Part shown: one piece after another, positions 9,627 to 19,612 of the stretch
Numbering within the stretch: position 1 is the stretch's first letter
How the letters are laid out: every line of letters begins with the position of its first letter
Origin: Candidatus Lightella neohaematopini
GTDB taxonomy: Bacteria > Pseudomonadota > Gammaproteobacteria > Enterobacterales > Enterobacteriaceae
Assembly: GCA_025728535.1 (NCBI GenBank)
Contig: JAOBJO010000001.1
Location: 62,001 to 126,000, forward strand
Reading direction: 5' to 3'
Length of the DNA stretch: 64,000 bases
The notes under the pieces: model-generated
Database searches by the model: none
What the model saw: only the letters and a program-made list of their open reading frames with translations
Told to the model about the DNA's origin: nothing
Made by a program: the position numbers and the translations under genes

Positions 9627-10469
9627 ATGAGTAAATTTACAATGAAAGAAAAAAAGATTAATGTTATTGGTGCAGGTAATATGAGTTATGCTGTAATTAG
9701 TGGTTTAATTAATAGTAACTATAACAAAGAATTAATAACTGTGTGTGCTCCATCTGTTGACAATAATAGTGATATAATAAAATCTTTTGGTATAAAGCAC
9801 AGCAATAATAATATATGTTACTCTGATCAAGCAGATATATTAATATTAGCTGTTAAACCACAATCGATTATTTCAGTTTGTAAAGATCTTAGTAAGATTA
9901 ATTTATCAAAAAAAATAATTATATCATTATTAGCAGGAATTAATATTAAAACTTTAACTAATTTATTAAAACAAAATAATAATAATATTATTAGAATAAT
10001 GCCTAATATATCAATTGCTGTAAATCATGGTATTATTGCAATATATGCAGTATCTGAAATAAATAACGATAGCATAAACTTTACTAAAAATTTATTTAGT
10101 AAAATGGGAATAATATATCAACTAAATAATGAAAATGATATTGATCTTTTTACTGTTATTGTTGGTAGTTCCCCTGCATATTTTTTATTTTTTATGGAAA
10201 AAATACAAAAAAAGATTGAATCTATGGGTATAAATAAATGTGATGCTTATAATATAGTACTTAATACTATAAATGGAATTACTCATTTAAGTAAATCAGA
10301 CTATAATAATACATTTAATAAATTACGTAAATTAATATCTTCTAAAAAAGGAATTACAGAGTCAGCAATATCAGTATTCAAAAAGAATAATATATCATCT
10401 ATAATATCACATGCAATAGATGAATCTATGAATCGTATAGAAGATTTAAAAAATAACATTAAAGCTTAA
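9627..10469 (+). CDS. proC: Pyrroline-5-carboxylate reductase
   Basis: Last step of proline synthesis, NAD(P)H-dependent. Residues 9-20 carry the Rossmann motif VIGAGNMSYAVI. NIIRIMPNISIAV and VIVGSSPAYFLFFME match the family. The helical C-terminal substrate region is recognisable but altered: E. coli SPGGTT reads SSKKGIT here. The length of 280 residues includes a short N-terminal extension; an internal ATG at residue 6 is an alternative start. proA and proB are not in the window. It sits where many gammaproteobacteria keep proC (near yggS/yggT), rather than the E. coli position. Confidence 0.93.
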   Translation: MSKFTMKEKKINVIGAGNMSYAVISGLINSNYNKELITVCAPSVDNNSDIIKSFGIKHSNNNICYSDQADILILAVKPQSIISVCKDLSKINLSKKIIISLLAGINIKTLTNLLKQNNNNIIRIMPNISIAVNHGIIAIYAVSEINNDSINFTKNLFSKMGIIYQLNNENDIDLFTVIVGSSPAYFLFFMEKIQKKIESMGINKCDAYNIVLNTINGITHLSKSDYNNTFNKLRKLISSKKGITESAISVFKKNNISSIISHAIDESMNRIEDLKNNIKA

Positions 10470-10621
10470 GTTTAATTGTACATAGAATTTATAATTTATT
10501 TGAGTAAATAAAAAATACATTATTTATTTTTAATAAAAGTCTATAAAGAACTTTGAAGATATTAATTATTAGTATTAATTACTAAATTAACCATATAGTA
10601 TTTTAAAAGTAGTTAATTAAT

Positions 10622-11683
10622 ATGAAAAAAATATTATACTTATTAAGTACTATATGTTTATTAATTTCTTGTTCATCTAAAAATAACTTAAATAGATCTA
10701 TCTTTTATCACAAAAAAAATAATTTTGGTATTTTAATAGTTAAATTAACAAACAATATAAAATATCACATACATAATCATATTATAACTAGTATTGAAAA
10801 TTATTTAGAATATAGTAAATATAAAACTTATAGTTATATTAACCTTAATAACCATTCAATTACTATTGAAACTATAGTTAGTAATAATCCTATTCAATAT
10901 TTACGTAATGCTACTATAAATAGTATATTGATATATAATTATTTAAGTTTAATTAAAATTAATAAACATAATTTTAATATACAAATTTTTAGGCTTAAAT
11001 ATAATATTATTAATAATTTACATCTACCAGTAAGATATTATTATTATGCTGCTAAACTTACCGATTATTTATTACAAACAAAATTAATAATAAAACAGAT
11101 TAATCAACACAAAATCTGGTCGATAACTATAAAATATAATAATAATAAAGGTAAAAATATTTATGAAAAAGCTTATAAATATCTTAATTTAGTTAATAAA
11201 GCATCAAAAAAATATGGTGTAGATAGATCTTTAATTTTAGCTATTATAAAAATAGAATCTAATTTTAACCCTTATGCTGTTAGTCATTCAAATGCATTAG
11301 GTTTAATGCAAATTATAAGACAAAGTGCTGGTCGTGACGTATTTAAAAAACAAGGAAAATTAGGTCAACCAAGCCGCAAATATTTATTAAATCCAAGAAA
11401 TAATATTGATATTGGAACAGCTTACTTAGCTATACTTCAAAATAAATATTTAAATAAAATTAATAATCCATTATCTCGTAGATATGCAGTAATAACTGCT
11501 TATCATAGTGGTGCTTCAAGTGTACTTAAAGTATTTTCTCAAAATCAAAATAGAGCAATAAAAATTATAAATAACCTAAGCCCAAAAGATGTTTATCTTG
11601 CACTTAATACTAAACACCCATCACTAGAATCACGTAGTTACTTAAGTAAAGTTAATCAATTACAACAAGAATATCAAAAGTAG
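10622..11683 (+). CDS. mltC: Membrane-bound lytic murein transglycosylase C
   Basis: Outer-membrane lipoprotein that cleaves peptidoglycan to 1,6-anhydro products. A lipobox (LLISC) places the lipidated cysteine at residue 17. The C-terminal SLT domain (about residues 190-340) holds the catalytic glutamate in KIESNFNPYAV, then ALGLMQII and RRYAVITAYHSGA. The N-terminal half is diverged and asparagine-rich but follows MltC. The length of 353 residues is near the E. coli 359. LspA, needed to mature it, is also in the window. It converges on tRNA-Gly and orn. Confidence 0.95.
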   Translation: MKKILYLLSTICLLISCSSKNNLNRSIFYHKKNNFGILIVKLTNNIKYHIHNHIITSIENYLEYSKYKTYSYINLNNHSITIETIVSNNPIQYLRNATINSILIYNYLSLIKINKHNFNIQIFRLKYNIINNLHLPVRYYYYAAKLTDYLLQTKLIIKQINQHKIWSITIKYNNNKGKNIYEKAYKYLNLVNKASKKYGVDRSLILAIIKIESNFNPYAVSHSNALGLMQIIRQSAGRDVFKKQGKLGQPSRKYLLNPRNNIDIGTAYLAILQNKYLNKINNPLSRRYAVITAYHSGASSVLKVFSQNQNRAIKIINNLSPKDVYLALNTKHPSLESRSYLSKVNQLQQEYQK

Positions 11684-11694
11684 AATAACTTATA

Positions 11695-11767
11695 AGCGGG
11701 AAACGAGATTCGAACTCGCGACCCTAACCTTGGCAAGGTTATACTCTACCAACTGAGCTATTCCCGC
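11695..11767 (-). tRNA. tRNA-Gly (anticodon GCC)
   Basis: On the minus strand a 73-base cloverleaf begins GCGGGAA and ends TTCCCGC plus discriminator T. It has the D-arm AGCTCAGTTGGTAGAGT, an anticodon loop reading CTTGCCAAG (GCC), and the T-arm GCGAGTTCGAATCTCGT. The 3' CCA is not encoded (the next bases are TAT), so it must be added after transcription. It lies 27 bases downstream of orn in the same direction, as the glyVXY genes sit beside orn in enterics. Confidence 0.97.
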
Positions 11768-11794
11768 TAAAAAATTTAACTCTACAATAACTAT

Positions 11795-12328
11795 CTATAA
11801 AAAAAACTTTTTACGATAAAAATCTAATTCTGCAACCGATTCACGGATATCAGCTAATGCTTGATGCATATTACGTTTTTTTATACCACTTAATATTTGT
11901 GGTTTCCATCTACGAACTAATTCTTTAATTGTACTAACATCTAAATATTTGTAATTGAAATATGATTCTAATTTAGGCATATAACGAAATAAGAATCTTC
12001 TATCTTGCGCAATACTATTACCACATATTGGGGATTTATTTATAGGCACCCATTTAGTTAGAAATGTTATTGTTTGTTCTTCTGCAATAATTTCATTAAT
12101 TTTACTATTACGTACTCTATCTAGTAAACCAGTTGCTGTATGAGTTCGGACATTCCAATCATCCATTTGTAATAATTGTTCTTCTGGTTGATACAATGCT
12201 AATGATGGGCCTTCTGCTAAAATATTTAAATCAACATCAGTAACTAAAGTAGCAATTTCTATAATACGATGATTATCTGGATCTAGTCCAGTCATTTCTA
12301 AGTCTAACCAAATAAGATTATTATCCAC
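11795..12328 (-). CDS. orn: Oligoribonuclease
   Basis: DEDDh 3'-5' exonuclease that degrades 2-5-base RNA fragments and pGpG to mononucleotides; essential in E. coli. [20 protein letters not shown] near the N-terminus supplies the first acidic pair. [12 protein letters not shown] and [10 protein letters not shown] supply the middle ones, and [18 protein letters not shown] supplies the C-terminal histidine and aspartate. At 177 residues it is near the E. coli 181. tRNA-Gly follows 27 bases downstream and may share its transcript. Confidence 0.97.
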   Translation of the reverse strand: MDNNLIWLDLEMTGLDPDNHRIIEIATLVTDVDLNILAEGPSLALYQPEEQLLQMDDWNVRTHTATGLLDRVRNSKINEIIAEEQTITFLTKWVPINKSPICGNSIAQDRRFLFRYMPKLESYFNYKYLDVSTIKELVRRWKPQILSGIKKRNMHQALADIRESVAELDFYRKKFFL

Positions 12329-12449
12329 TATTTTCTCTTTTAAAATATAAATTATCTTTGTACTATTATAATGACTTATTACGTATTATACAATATAGTT
12401 TAAATAATTTACTACTTATATTTTTGTAAATACTAAATATAATATAACT

Positions 12450-13310
12450 ATGATTAATAAATTAAAAATAATATTACTATTTTTAATGCCTAAATATTTA
12501 TTAACAAAATTATTTGGTAAAATAGCAGAATTAAAATTAGGTTATTTAACCCGTTTAATTATTAAAATATTTATATATATTTATAATATAAATATACATG
12601 AAGTAAAAGAAGAAAATATAAACAAATACTTTACATTTAACGAATTTTTTACCAGATCGTTAAAATATAATGTACGTACTTTTGATAATCATAAACTTAC
12701 TATAATATTACCTGCTGATGGTTATATAACACAATGTGGTAACATCAACTATTATAGTATGGTGCAAGCAAAAAATATTTTTTATAATTTAAATATGTTA
12801 TTAGCTGAAGATAAATATTTATCGAACAAATTTATCAATGGTGTATTTGTTAATATATATTTATCTCCTGCTAGTTATCATAGAATACATATGCCTTGTG
12901 ATGGTATACTTAAGAAAATGATATATGTTCCAGGAAAATTATTATCTTTAAACAAATTCAATATAAGTAATAAATCAAATTTATTTGTAAGAAACGAACG
13001 TGTAATATGTTTATTTAATACAAAATTTGGACCAATGATACAAATATTAATAGGATCTACCTTAGTGGGTAGTATTGAAACTGTCTGGCATGGTACAGTT
13101 ATTCCACCAAGGAATCATATTATAAAATATTGGTATTATACTAATAACGATAATATTTATTTATTAAAGGGTCAAGAAATGGGAAAATTTAAATTAGGAT
13201 CTACTGTTATTACTATTTTTAAAAAAAATAGAATTATTTTATGCGAAACGATAAAATCTAATAATATTAGTTATGTTGGTAATGTAATGGGATATAGTAT
13301 ACTATACTAG
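12450..13310 (+). CDS. psd: Phosphatidylserine decarboxylase proenzyme
   Basis: Inner-membrane enzyme that makes phosphatidylethanolamine. The self-cleavage motif LGST is present in GKFKLGSTVI, with Ser251 predicted to become the pyruvoyl group, close to Ser254 in E. coli. FNEFFTRSLK, PADGYI, LSPASYHRIHMPC and GSIETVWHGT are the other family blocks. At 286 residues it lacks most of the low-complexity tail after the cleavage site (E. coli about 322), so the alpha chain is short. It converges on epmA with 7 bases between stops. Confidence 0.96.
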   Translation: MINKLKIILLFLMPKYLLTKLFGKIAELKLGYLTRLIIKIFIYIYNINIHEVKEENINKYFTFNEFFTRSLKYNVRTFDNHKLTIILPADGYITQCGNINYYSMVQAKNIFYNLNMLLAEDKYLSNKFINGVFVNIYLSPASYHRIHMPCDGILKKMIYVPGKLLSLNKFNISNKSNLFVRNERVICLFNTKFGPMIQILIGSTLVGSIETVWHGTVIPPRNHIIKYWYYTNNDNIYLLKGQEMGKFKLGSTVITIFKKNRIILCETIKSNNISYVGNVMGYSILY

Positions 13311-13317
13311 TAGTTTT

Positions 13318-14274
13318 TTAAGAATTATGTATATCAAAAGAAATTATTTTTTTTAAATTATTTATTTTTAAAGCTAACATAATTAGTCTATCTATTCCTA
13401 ATGCTACACCAGAACAGTTTGATATTCTACCATATTTTAAAGCTAATACTAATCTTTTATCTACATAACGTTCTAATTTATTATTATTAATTTTTTTATA
13501 TTCATACATGAATCTTTTTAATTGTTCTTTTGCATTAACTAGTTCATAACAACCATTTGATAATTCAATACCTTTGAAATAAACTTCAAATCTATCAACT
13601 ATTTTATTATTTTTATTATTAACACGAGCTAATTCTGCTTGATAAATAGGAAAGTGATATACAAAAATTGGATTTTCTAAACCTAATTTAGGTATTATAA
13701 ATAACGAAAATATTAATTGTATAATATCATCATAATTATTATTAAATAAATATGTTAATTTTCTTTCTAACAAAAATTTATTTATTTTTTCTTTATTAAC
13801 ATTTAGTGGATCAATATTTGTGTATTTAATAAATACATTTTGATAGGAAACAAATTCTGGTTTTTTATATTTTATAATAGATTTAAGTAATTCATTAGTT
13901 TCTAACATAATATCATACATATTACAATTTTTTCTATACCATTCTAATATAGTAAATTCTGGATTATGATATTTACCAATTTCACCATTACGAAAGCTAT
14001 GACATAATTGAAATATCTTATTCATACCAGCACATAATAAACGTTTCATATGAAATTCTGGGCTACTAATTAAGTATAGTTTTTTATGATTATTATTAAT
14101 TAATTTTGTTTCAAAAGGAGTTATATAAACATTTGTAGTTGTCTTATTACTTAATAATGGAGTTTCTACTTCTATATAATTTCGACATTCAAAAAATTTT
14201 CTAATTTTTTTTATTAATTTAGCTCTTTTTTTTAAATTAAAAATTGAAATATTAGGTTGCCATTTACAGTTCAT
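13318..14274 (-). CDS. epmA: EF-P lysine lyase/ligase EpmA (LysRS-like)
   Basis: A stand-alone class II synthetase catalytic domain related to LysRS, without the anticodon-binding domain, that joins (R)-beta-lysine to elongation factor P. Motif 2 appears as CHSFRNGEIGKYHNPEF and motif 3 as GVALGIDRLIML. The length of 318 residues is typical (E. coli 325). It lies 18 bases downstream of efp on the same strand, with epmB divergent from efp, so the three modification components are adjacent. Confidence 0.95.
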   Translation of the reverse strand: MNCKWQPNISIFNLKKRAKLIKKIRKFFECRNYIEVETPLLSNKTTTNVYITPFETKLINNNHKKLYLISSPEFHMKRLLCAGMNKIFQLCHSFRNGEIGKYHNPEFTILEWYRKNCNMYDIMLETNELLKSIIKYKKPEFVSYQNVFIKYTNIDPLNVNKEKINKFLLERKLTYLFNNNYDDIIQLIFSLFIIPKLGLENPIFVYHFPIYQAELARVNNKNNKIVDRFEVYFKGIELSNGCYELVNAKEQLKRFMYEYKKINNNKLERYVDKRLVLALKYGRISNCSGVALGIDRLIMLALKINNLKKIISFDIHNS

Positions 14275-14292
14275 TTACTATTACATCAAATA

Positions 14293-14859
14293 TTATTTAA
14301 TTCTAGAAATATATTTACCAGAATTAGTGTTAACTTTAACTACATTTCCTACTTCTATAAAGTAAGGAACTTTGATTACTACACCAGTTATTAATTTAGC
14401 TAACTTAGTATTAGTAGTAACATTATCTCCTTTTGTAAAAGGAGCCGTACTAATAATTTTTAGACACATAAACGTTGGTGGAATAACTGTAATTACTTTA
14501 TTATTCCACATTATTATATTGTATTTAACTTGCTCTATAATCCACTTAATATTATCTCCTATAGCATTTTTATCAACAACAAATTGTTCAAAATTATTTT
14601 TATCTATAAAATACCATAAATCACCACTTCTGTATAAAAAAACTAAACAAATTTCTTGTACATTAGCTAGTTCAACATTATGTCCGGATTTAAATATTCT
14701 TTCTATAAATTTGTTTGATATTAATTTGCGTAAACGTATTCTATTAAATGCCTGTCCTTTTCCTGGTTTAATAAATTCATTATGAGTAATAATAGATGGT
14801 TCATTATCTTGTAATATTTTCATCCCTGGATATAATGAATTAACGTTACATGTAGTCAT
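14293..14859 (-). CDS. efp: Elongation factor P
   Basis: Relieves ribosome stalling at polyproline and similar motifs. It has full-length three-domain architecture at 188 residues. The modified lysine is kept exactly at position 34 in EFIKPGKGQAF, and the C-terminal OB domain ends with VNTNSGKYISRIK. Direct adjacency of epmA and epmB strongly suggests the lysine is beta-lysylated. A long antisense open frame (14372-14785) is an A+T and codon artefact and has no homology I recognise. Confidence 0.97.
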   Translation of the reverse strand: MTTCNVNSLYPGMKILQDNEPSIITHNEFIKPGKGQAFNRIRLRKLISNKFIERIFKSGHNVELANVQEICLVFLYRSGDLWYFIDKNNFEQFVVDKNAIGDNIKWIIEQVKYNIIMWNNKVITVIPPTFMCLKIISTAPFTKGDNVTTNTKLAKLITGVVIKVPYFIEVGNVVKVNTNSGKYISRIK

Positions 14860-14903
14860 AATATGTTAATTTTTTATATTAAAAATTTTTTGATTATTAT
14901 AGT

Positions 14904-15866
14904 ATGAGATACTTTAACAGTAAAGAAATTTGGTTAAATCAATTAGTTGATACTATTAATAGCCCGTATGAACTATTAAGTTTATTAAAACTAGATAGTA
15001 ATGTTAAATTAGTTAATAGTATAAAAACAAAAGTATCTTTTTCTTTTAGAGTACCTAAAATTTTTGTAGAGAGAATGAAATTAAATGATCCTAATGATCC
15101 ACTACTTATGCAAGTCTTAATAAATAGTAAAGAATCACGTATTTTTAATAAGTTAGCAAAAAATATTTCATTTGAAAAGCACGCAATTAAATTTAATTTA
15201 ATACATAAATATAATAACCGAGTATTAATTTTACTAAATAATAGTTGTGCTATTCACTGTCGTTATTGTTTTCGTCGTGATTACTTAAATAATATTAGTA
15301 ATATAAAAAATAATATGAATCATATAATAAACTATATTCTCTCAAATAAAGAAATTAATGAAGTAATTTTATCAGGTGGTGATCCATTAATAATGCAAGA
15401 TAAAAATATAAAAACACTTATATTAATGTTAGAAAAAATTAATCATATTCTTATATTAAGAATTCATACAAGGTTACCTATAATTATTCCTAGCAGGATT
15501 ACAGATAATTTATGTAATATATTAATTAATTCTAGATTTAGAATAATTTTGGTTACACATATTAATCATGCTAATGAAATAAACTCTAATGTAATTAATA
15601 GTATGAATAAACTAAGGCAGGCTAATGTAATATTATTAAACCAAAGTGTACTATTACGTAATATTAATAATAATGCTAATGTATTAGCTAATTTAAGTAT
15701 AAAATTAATCCAATCTGGTATTATACCATACTATATTCATTTATTAGATAAAATTAATAGTAACATTCATTTTCTAGTAACAAAAGTACAAGCTAATAGA
15801 ATTATGAAAGACTTATCTAATAAAGTATCAGGATATTTATTACCTAAATTAATGTATAATAAATAA
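14904..15866 (+). CDS. epmB: EF-P modification lysine 2,3-aminomutase EpmB
   Basis: Radical-SAM, PLP-dependent enzyme that converts (S)-alpha-lysine to (R)-beta-lysine for EF-P. The CxxxCxxC iron-sulfur motif is Cys115, Cys119 and Cys122 (CAIHCRYC). LSGGDPL follows it, and the C-terminal SGYLLPKL contains the lysine expected to hold PLP. The length of 320 residues is slightly short of E. coli. It is divergent from efp over a 44-base spacer and ends just before a strong bidirectional terminator. Confidence 0.95.
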   Translation: MRYFNSKEIWLNQLVDTINSPYELLSLLKLDSNVKLVNSIKTKVSFSFRVPKIFVERMKLNDPNDPLLMQVLINSKESRIFNKLAKNISFEKHAIKFNLIHKYNNRVLILLNNSCAIHCRYCFRRDYLNNISNIKNNMNHIINYILSNKEINEVILSGGDPLIMQDKNIKTLILMLEKINHILILRIHTRLPIIIPSRITDNLCNILINSRFRIILVTHINHANEINSNVINSMNKLRQANVILLNQSVLLRNINNNANVLANLSIKLIQSGIIPYYIHLLDKINSNIHFLVTKVQANRIMKDLSNKVSGYLLPKLMYNK

Positions 15867-15873
15867 TAGAATA

Positions 15874-15903
15874 TAAAACCCTCTATTTTATTAGAGGGTT
15901 TTA
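15874..15903. terminator. Bidirectional rho-independent terminator between epmB and groL
   Basis: A perfect 10-base stem, AAAACCCTCT paired with AGAGGGTTTT, extendable by one A-T pair, closes a 6-base loop. It has A/T flanks on both sides. It lies between the convergent stops of epmB (plus) and groL (minus) and is the most G+C-rich hairpin I see in any intergenic region here. Confidence 0.88.
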
Positions 15904-15932
15904 ATATAAAAAACTTGGATAATATAGATTTT

Positions 15933-17612
<1,680 letters not shown>

Positions 17613-17642
17613 TCAAATATATATAACATAATTTTAATAAAC

Positions 17643-17984
<342 letters not shown>

Positions 17985-18010
17985 TTAAACTAAACACCTA
18001 CAGTAATAGA

Positions 18011-18036
18011 ATTGGGACATTTAAAAAAACTTCAAG
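18011..18036 (-). promoter_or_regulatory. Sigma-32-type heat-shock promoter of groSL
   Basis: On the minus strand the -35 element CTTGAA (18031-18036) and the -10 element CCCAAT (18011-18016) are separated by 14 bases. This is the same spacing and nearly the same hexamers as the E. coli groE promoter (CTTGAA and CCCATT). A start a few bases downstream would give a leader of roughly 65-70 bases before groS. It depends on an rpoH gene elsewhere in the genome. Confidence 0.72.
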
Positions 18037-18190
18037 TACTATTAGAGAATAAAATGAAATAAGTAGCTATTTTAAACAGTATTATCTAGCATCTGTTGAT
18101 CGTAACTAAAATATGAATTAACATTAACATGATTTACTTTGTAAAGTACAGATAATAACATTTAATTATCTTAATTAGTAAAATTTTAAC

Positions 18191-18219
18191 TTGATTAGTT
18201 AGGATAATTAGCTCATAAT
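18191..18219 (+). promoter_or_regulatory. Sigma-70-like promoter of tRNA-Phe
   Basis: TTGATT (18191-18196) and CATAAT (18214-18219) are separated by 17 bases, placing a start about 10 bases ahead of the tRNA. A+T-rich DNA produces such matches by chance, so the placement directly upstream of the tRNA is the main support. Confidence 0.45.
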
Positions 18220-18236
18220 TAATAAGTTTTGATTAT

Positions 18237-18309
18237 GCCCAGATAGCTCAGTTGGTAGAGCAAAGGACTGAAGATCCTTGTGTCCTTGGTTCAATTCCAA
18301 GTCTGGGCA
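18237..18309 (+). tRNA. tRNA-Phe (anticodon GAA)
   Basis: A 73-base cloverleaf: acceptor GCCCAGA paired with TCTGGGC, D-arm AGCTCAGTTGGTAGAGC, anticodon arm GGACTGAAGATCC with GAA, T-arm CTTGGTTCAATTCCAAG and discriminator A. CCA is not encoded. It stands alone between groS and thrA, with its own likely promoter. Confidence 0.97.
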
Positions 18310-18504
18310 ATCAATTCAATTAATTTATTAATTCATCATTTTATTAAAAACTTAATATCTTTTTTGACTAATTATTTACCTTGAGTTATCTTCTAATTAT
18401 TAATTTGGCGTAGTTAATTCATCAAACAATAAATTGTTAACTAGGTAAAATAAAAATAATATCTTTTAACTTTACTATTGGGTAGTCTATTTAGTAATTA
18501 GAGT

Positions 18505-19419
18505 ATGAAAATATTAAAATTTGGTGGTTCTTCTATAATCCACACTAACAATAATATATTACATGTAATAGACATTATTACTAAGAATGCTAAAATTGAA
18601 AGAATCGGTGTGGTTTTATCTGCTCCATACAAAATAACTAATTATTTAGTGTCAATAATTAATTCAGTGAATAACCAAGCTGTAGTTAGTTACTATTTAC
18701 TATTGATTCAACTAATATTTACTAAAATTATAAAAGTTATATCTAGTAGTGATATTGGTATTAGTTTTAATGCTTTGTACTCGTTATTGGTTAACGAGTT
18801 AAACGAATTAAATAATATGATTGTTGGCTTAATTAATCATAATTTGTACAAAGAATGTGACATTGTTAAAATAATAGCCTGGGGGGAAAAATTAACAGTT
18901 TTGATTATAAGTAAAGTAATTAGAATTTGTGGTTTTCAGGTTACAGTTATAGATCCTACTAAAAAAATAATAGCTAACGGTAGTTATTTAGAATCGACAG
19001 TAGATATCAACGTATCGATAAAAAATGTTAATAATGTAATTATGCCTAATACAAATATAGTGTTAATGCCAGGTTTTATAGCTGGTAATAAAAACTATGA
19101 ATTAGTATTATTAGGAAGAAACAGCTCAGATTATTCTGCAGTTATACTAGCTGTTTGTCTAAAAGCAGAAAAATGTGAAATTTGGAAAGATGTTGATGGT
19201 ATATATGATCAAGACCCTAAATTTACTTCAAGAGCTAAGTTATTTAAGTATATCTATTACAATGAATTATTAAATTTAATTAAGCCAGGAGTTAGGATAC
19301 TACATCCAAACTCTATTCTTTTAGCAAAGAAGTTTAATATAAGCTGTATTGTAAGAAACATAAATAATCCAGGATTATCTGGAACTATACTATTAAATAA
19401 TAGTTACTATAAGCGATAA
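18505..19419 (+). CDS. thrA: Aspartokinase: ThrA reduced to its kinase domain
   Basis: Phosphorylates aspartate, the first step toward diaminopimelate/lysine. The 304 residues match the N-terminal aspartokinase domain of ThrA: LKFGGSSI at the start, LSAPYKITN, the catalytic/ATP region LLGRNSSDYSAVILAV and WKDVDGIYDQDP. The protein stops just after the kinase fold (HPNSILLAKKF, then about 30 residues), so the ACT regulatory region and homoserine dehydrogenase half of the roughly 820-residue enteric enzyme are gone. Only 193 bases separate it from dnaK, with no visible remnant. Position just before dnaK is that of thrA, which supports thrA over lysC. I infer an enzyme without feedback control, kept for mDAP and lysine. 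Confidence 0.9.
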   Translation: MKILKFGGSSIIHTNNNILHVIDIITKNAKIERIGVVLSAPYKITNYLVSIINSVNNQAVVSYYLLLIQLIFTKIIKVISSSDIGISFNALYSLLVNELNELNNMIVGLINHNLYKECDIVKIIAWGEKLTVLIISKVIRICGFQVTVIDPTKKIIANGSYLESTVDINVSIKNVNNVIMPNTNIVLMPGFIAGNKNYELVLLGRNSSDYSAVILAVCLKAEKCEIWKDVDGIYDQDPKFTSRAKLFKYIYYNELLNLIKPGVRILHPNSILLAKKFNISCIVRNINNPGLSGTILLNNSYYKR

Positions 19420-19530
19420 ATCACACTATACTCATGATAACACTATATGTAAATGGATATAACAGTTAACTTATGAATTAAATATAGTTGGTCTTATGCG
19501 TAAATATTTATTTATAACCTAATTTAAAAA

Positions 19531-19558
19531 CTTGAAAAGTTTATTTTTGGCCACACAT
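19531..19558 (+). promoter_or_regulatory. Sigma-32-type heat-shock promoter of dnaKJ
   Basis: CTTGAA (19531-19536), a 14-base spacer, then CCACACAT from 19551. The -35 and spacing match the heat-shock consensus well; the -10 is weaker than the consensus CCCCAT. The element lies about 55 bases upstream of the dnaK start, and a matching element precedes groS. Confidence 0.6.
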
Positions 19559-19612
19559 AACACACTTAAGTGTATTTAAACAAAATAAAAAAATTAACTG
19601 GAGATGTTTAGT

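Noticed and set aside
14372-14785. Long open frame antisense to efp
   Set aside because: It lies wholly within efp, has no recognisable motif or ribosome site, and efp is a certain gene.
18310-18504. thr leader peptide and attenuator ahead of thrA
   Set aside because: No run of Thr/Ile codons and no G+C-rich attenuator hairpin is visible.
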